The notes under the pieces were generated by a model, which was given only the letters and a program-made list of their open reading frames with translations, made no database searches and was not told the DNA's origin. Positions 5,243 through 7,286 of a stretch of 7,286 bases of DNA are shown one piece after another. Positions within the stretch are counted from its first letter, which is position 1, and each line of letters opens with the position of its first letter. The stretch is from Candidatus Mediterraneibacter colneyensis (GTDB lineage: Bacteria > Bacillota > Clostridia > Lachnospirales > Lachnospiraceae). The position numbers and the translations under genes were made by a program. The stretch is taken from positions 1 to 7,286 of the forward strand of contig DXEY01000035.1 of assembly GCA_019114745.1 (NCBI GenBank), read 5' to 3'.

Positions 5243-6121
5243 CTACTCTATGTTCTGAATCTGTTCCCTGATCTTCTCGATCTCCGTTTTCAGGCTGATC
5301 GCGTGATTCGAGGTTTCAAGGTCGTTCGCTTTTGAGAGGATCGTGTTTGCTTCCCGGTTCATCTCCTGTGCGATGAAGTCCAGTTTTCTTCCGATCTCAT
5401 CCTTTTCTTCGAGCGTATCCCGCATATGCCGGATATGGCTCTTGAGCCTGACGACCTCCTCATCCGTACAGATCTTATCCGCAAAGAGGATCACTTCTGC
5501 TGCGATCCTGCTCTCTTCGATCTGGGTATCCGCCAGGAGTTCTTTCATCTTATCCTCCAGCTTTGCCCGGTACTCTGCGATGATCTGCGGGGAACGCTCC
5601 TCGATATATACGATCTCTTTGCTCAGGTTGTCCAGCTTTGACAGGATATCCTGCTTCAGGTTCCTGCCCTCCGTCTGCCTCGTCTCGACAAACTGGGCGA
5701 AAGCTCCTTCAAGAGCTTCTTTCAGGCCGTTCCAGAGTTCTTCCTCATCCTCGGTCTGTTCCTCCATCGTGAAGACTTCCGGGTAGCGTGAAAGTACAGA
5801 CACCCGCACATCGTTCTCCAGACCGAACGTTTCCGACATCTGATTCAGATACCGGAGATACTCTGCCGCCAGCGCCTCGTTATATTTTACGGACACCTGA
5901 GTCTGGGACAGATCTTCATAACTGATAAAAATGTCTACCTTCCCCCGGTTGGCATAAGATTTCAGAAGCCCACGTATGGAAGTCTCAAAAAAATTCAGTT
6001 TCTTCGGCATACGGATATTCACATCAAGGTAACGGTGGTTTACACTCTTTAACTCTACGGTGAACTTTCTGGAATCTTTCTGGATCTCGCACCGTCCGAA
6101 TCCGGTCATACTCTTTATCAT
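5243..6121 (-). CDS. yicC: YicC/YloC family endoribonuclease
   Basis: The 292-residue protein starts with the family hallmark MIKSMTGFGR and ends with the DUF1732 domain (about 209-292), which includes EEVVRLKSHIRHM, KLDFIAQEMNREANTILSKA and a final KIREQIQNIE. Both domains are complete and the length is normal. Family members have been described as RNases that act in RNA turnover; the exact substrate here cannot be told from sequence. The middle part (about 150-210) is rich in charged residues and probably helical. The start ATG 6121-6119 has GAGGA (6135-6131) nine bases upstream. It is the first gene of the operon with gmk and rpoZ. In many Gram-positive bacteria a small remA-type gene lies between yicC and gmk; here there is no room for one. 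Confidence 0.93.
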   Translation of the reverse strand: MIKSMTGFGRCEIQKDSRKFTVELKSVNHRYLDVNIRMPKKLNFFETSIRGLLKSYANRGKVDIFISYEDLSQTQVSVKYNEALAAEYLRYLNQMSETFGLENDVRVSVLSRYPEVFTMEEQTEDEEELWNGLKEALEGAFAQFVETRQTEGRNLKQDILSKLDNLSKEIVYIEERSPQIIAEYRAKLEDKMKELLADTQIEESRIAAEVILFADKICTDEEVVRLKSHIRHMRDTLEEKDEIGRKLDFIAQEMNREANTILSKANDLETSNHAISLKTEIEKIREQIQNIE

Positions 6122-6158
6122 AGCGCATCATCCTCTGTACTTTGTTAATATCTGATTT

Positions 6159-6187
6159 ATTATACCCTCAGAAACTGAAATGGTCAA
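6159..6187 (-). promoter_or_regulatory. Sigma-A type promoter of the yicC-gmk-rpoZ-rimO-pgsA operon
   Basis: On the minus strand TTGACC (6187-6182) and a perfect TATAAT (6164-6159) are separated by exactly 17 bases. The predicted start near 6152 leaves a leader of about 30 bases before the yicC ATG. This is the best promoter match in the window. Confidence 0.8.
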
Positions 6188-6209
6188 CACTTTATCTGTA
6201 CGCCGGGGC

Positions 6210-6238
6210 TTTTTTGAAAGCACAAATTGTGTTATACT
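6210..6238 (+). promoter_or_regulatory. Extended -10 promoter of rqcH
   Basis: TATACT (6233-6238) is preceded by TG at 6230-6231, giving the extended -10 form TGnTATACT. The -35 region at the proper spacing is only a T-run (6210-6215), and the better-looking TTGAAA (6214-6219) is 13 bases away, which is too close. The predicted start is near 6245. It lies back to back with the yicC promoter within a 197-base divergent gap. Confidence 0.6.
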
Positions 6239-6246
6239 CACACTTG

Positions 6247-6291
6247 GTACCGGCGCGTCCAAAAAGACACAGCTTTCCTGCGCTCCGGTAC
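6247..6291 (+). other. Stem-loop at the 5' end of the rqcH leader
   Basis: GTACCGG (6247-6253) pairs with CCGGTAC (6285-6291); after one C/T mismatch GCGT (6255-6258) pairs with GCGC (6280-6283). A small AAAG/CTTT stem can form in the loop. It begins within a few bases of the predicted transcript start and ends about 15 bases before the ribosome site. There is no U-run, so it is not a terminator. It could stabilise the mRNA; the role is inference. Confidence 0.5.
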
Positions 6292-6318
6292 GATCACCAT
6301 CAGAAACGGGGTATGAAT

Positions 6319-7286
6319 ATGGCTTTTGACGGAATCGTCGTGGCAAATCTTGTCCACGAGTTCAGAAATACACTTTTAAACGGGCGCATCGCAAAGATCG
6401 CCCAGCCGGAGAATGACGAGCTGCTCCTGACAGTCAAGGCGCCGGAAGGCCAGAGGCGCCTCCTGATCAGCGCGAACGCGTCTCTTCCGCTCATCTATCT
6501 CACAGACACAAACAAACCGGGGCCCATCACTGCTCCTAACTTCTGTATGCTTCTGCGCAAGCATATCGGTGGGGGACGTATCGTGGATATCCGGCAGCCG
6601 AAACTGGAACGGATCATCTGCTTTACGGTAGAGCATCTCGACGAAATGGGCGACCTGTGCCGGAAGGAGCTGATCGTGGAGATCATGGGAAAACACAGCA
6701 ACATCATTTTCTGTACGGAACAGGGAATGATCCTGGACAGCATCAAACACGTATCCGCGCAGATGAGCTCCGTGCGGGAAGTCCTGCCCGGCAGGGAGTA
6801 TTTTATCCCTGACACGATGCACAAAGCGGATCCACTGACTGTCTCTGCCGGGGAGTTTGCCGGGCTTTTATCGGAAAAGCCTGTGCCGATATCAAAAGCG
6901 CTCTACACCAGCTTTACCGGGATAAGCCCGGTTACTGCAGAAGAAATCTGCTGCCTTGCGGGGATTGATTCATCCCTCCCCGCAAAGGAATACTCCGATG
7001 ACATCCTCCTCCATCTGTATACACAGTTCGGAATTTATTTTTCATCTGTAAAGGAAGAGCGTTTTTCTCCCGCCATTTATTATGAAGGAAAAGAGCCGAA
7101 AGAATTTTCCTCCCTGCCGCTGAGCCATCTCTCAAACTATACATGCGAAGAGCACACTTCCATATCGGCTGTGCTGGCAGCCTACTATTCCAAAAGGAAC
7201 CAGCTCACCCGCATCCGGCAGAAGTCTGCGGATCTCAGACATATCGTGCAGACGGCGCTGGAACGCAACTGTAAAAAGTACGATCT
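6319..7286 (+). CDS. rqcH: Rqc2/RqcH family (NFACT, FbpA) ribosome quality control protein, N-terminal part (cut by the right window edge)
   Basis: The frame is open from ATG 6319 to the window end, 322 complete codons, with no stop. It begins MAFDGIVVANLVHE and contains FCMLLRKHIGGG (75-86), VEIMGKHSNIIF (119-130) and SIKHVS (141-146) followed by SSVREVLPGREYF (150-162), the hallmarks of the NFACT-N domain. A helix-hairpin-helix region follows (about 195-225, SFTGISPVTAEEICCLAG), and the first coiled coil begins near residue 295 (YYSKRNQLTRIRQKSADL). The bacterial protein binds stalled 50S subunits carrying peptidyl-tRNA and drives alanine tailing; older names link it to fibronectin binding. 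An ATG at 6313 is also in frame, but CGGGG ends one base before it; the same site is seven bases from 6319, and that start lines up without gaps with the Bacillus subtilis protein as I remember it. The DR pair of that protein (97-98) is ER here. Confidence 0.92.
   Translation, partial: MAFDGIVVANLVHEFRNTLLNGRIAKIAQPENDELLLTVKAPEGQRRLLISANASLPLIYLTDTNKPGPITAPNFCMLLRKHIGGGRIVDIRQPKLERIICFTVEHLDEMGDLCRKELIVEIMGKHSNIIFCTEQGMILDSIKHVSAQMSSVREVLPGREYFIPDTMHKADPLTVSAGEFAGLLSEKPVPISKALYTSFTGISPVTAEEICCLAGIDSSLPAKEYSDDILLHLYTQFGIYFSSVKEERFSPAIYYEGKEPKEFSSLPLSHLSNYTCEEHTSISAVLAAYYSKRNQLTRIRQKSADLRHIVQTALERNCKKYD

Noticed and set aside
6376..6822. Minus-strand open frames of 109 and 148 codons opposite rqcH
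   Set aside because: They are antisense to the conserved NFACT-N domain and show no domain of their own.
1..7286. tRNA or rRNA genes, CRISPR arrays, known riboswitches
   Set aside because: I saw no cloverleaf arms, no rRNA-like stretches and no regularly spaced repeats on either strand; the only gaps between genes are short and are described above.

Overview
The window looks like the chromosome of a Gram-positive gut clostridium, most likely Lachnospiraceae. The grounds are the gene order yicC-gmk-rpoZ-rimO-pgsA divergent from rqcH, the short 82-residue omega subunit, strong AGGAGG-type ribosome sites, and the clostridial pair of a NifU-like scaffold with a GGGtGRT protein. The family assignment comes from recognising proteins by eye; no search was run.

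Layout from left to right. Bases 1-325 (minus strand) hold the 5' part of a tyrosine recombinase gene that runs off the left edge. This stretch is visibly AT-rich compared with the rest and is probably the end of an integrated mobile element. Bases 326-439 are a small intergenic stretch with two nested perfect inverted repeats, one of which acts as the terminator of the neighbouring operon and the other of which covers the recombinase start codon. Bases 440-2186 (minus strand) are a two-gene operon: a NifU-like iron-sulfur scaffold followed by the GGGtGRT protein, with its own promoter near 2283-2311. Bases 2354-6121 (minus strand) are a housekeeping operon read yicC, gmk, rpoZ, (terminator), rimO, pgsA, from a good sigma-A promoter at 6159-6187. 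Bases 6319-7286 (plus strand) are the 5' part of rqcH (fbpA/NFACT), transcribed divergently and cut by the right edge.

The housekeeping block links nucleotide supply (Gmk), transcription (RpoZ), RNA turnover (YicC), ribosome modification (RimO) and membrane lipid synthesis (PgsA). The divergent rqcH acts in rescue of stalled ribosomes. The Rho-independent terminator after rpoZ divides the operon, so rimO-pgsA are probably expressed at a lower level by read-through.

The parts most worth a second look are the nested inverted repeats at the recombinase start, which look like a device that silences the recombinase in read-through transcripts, and the scaffold/GGGtGRT pair, whose function is unknown to me and whose scaffold lacks the usual IscU ligand arrangement. 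Most of the remainder is ordinary core genome.
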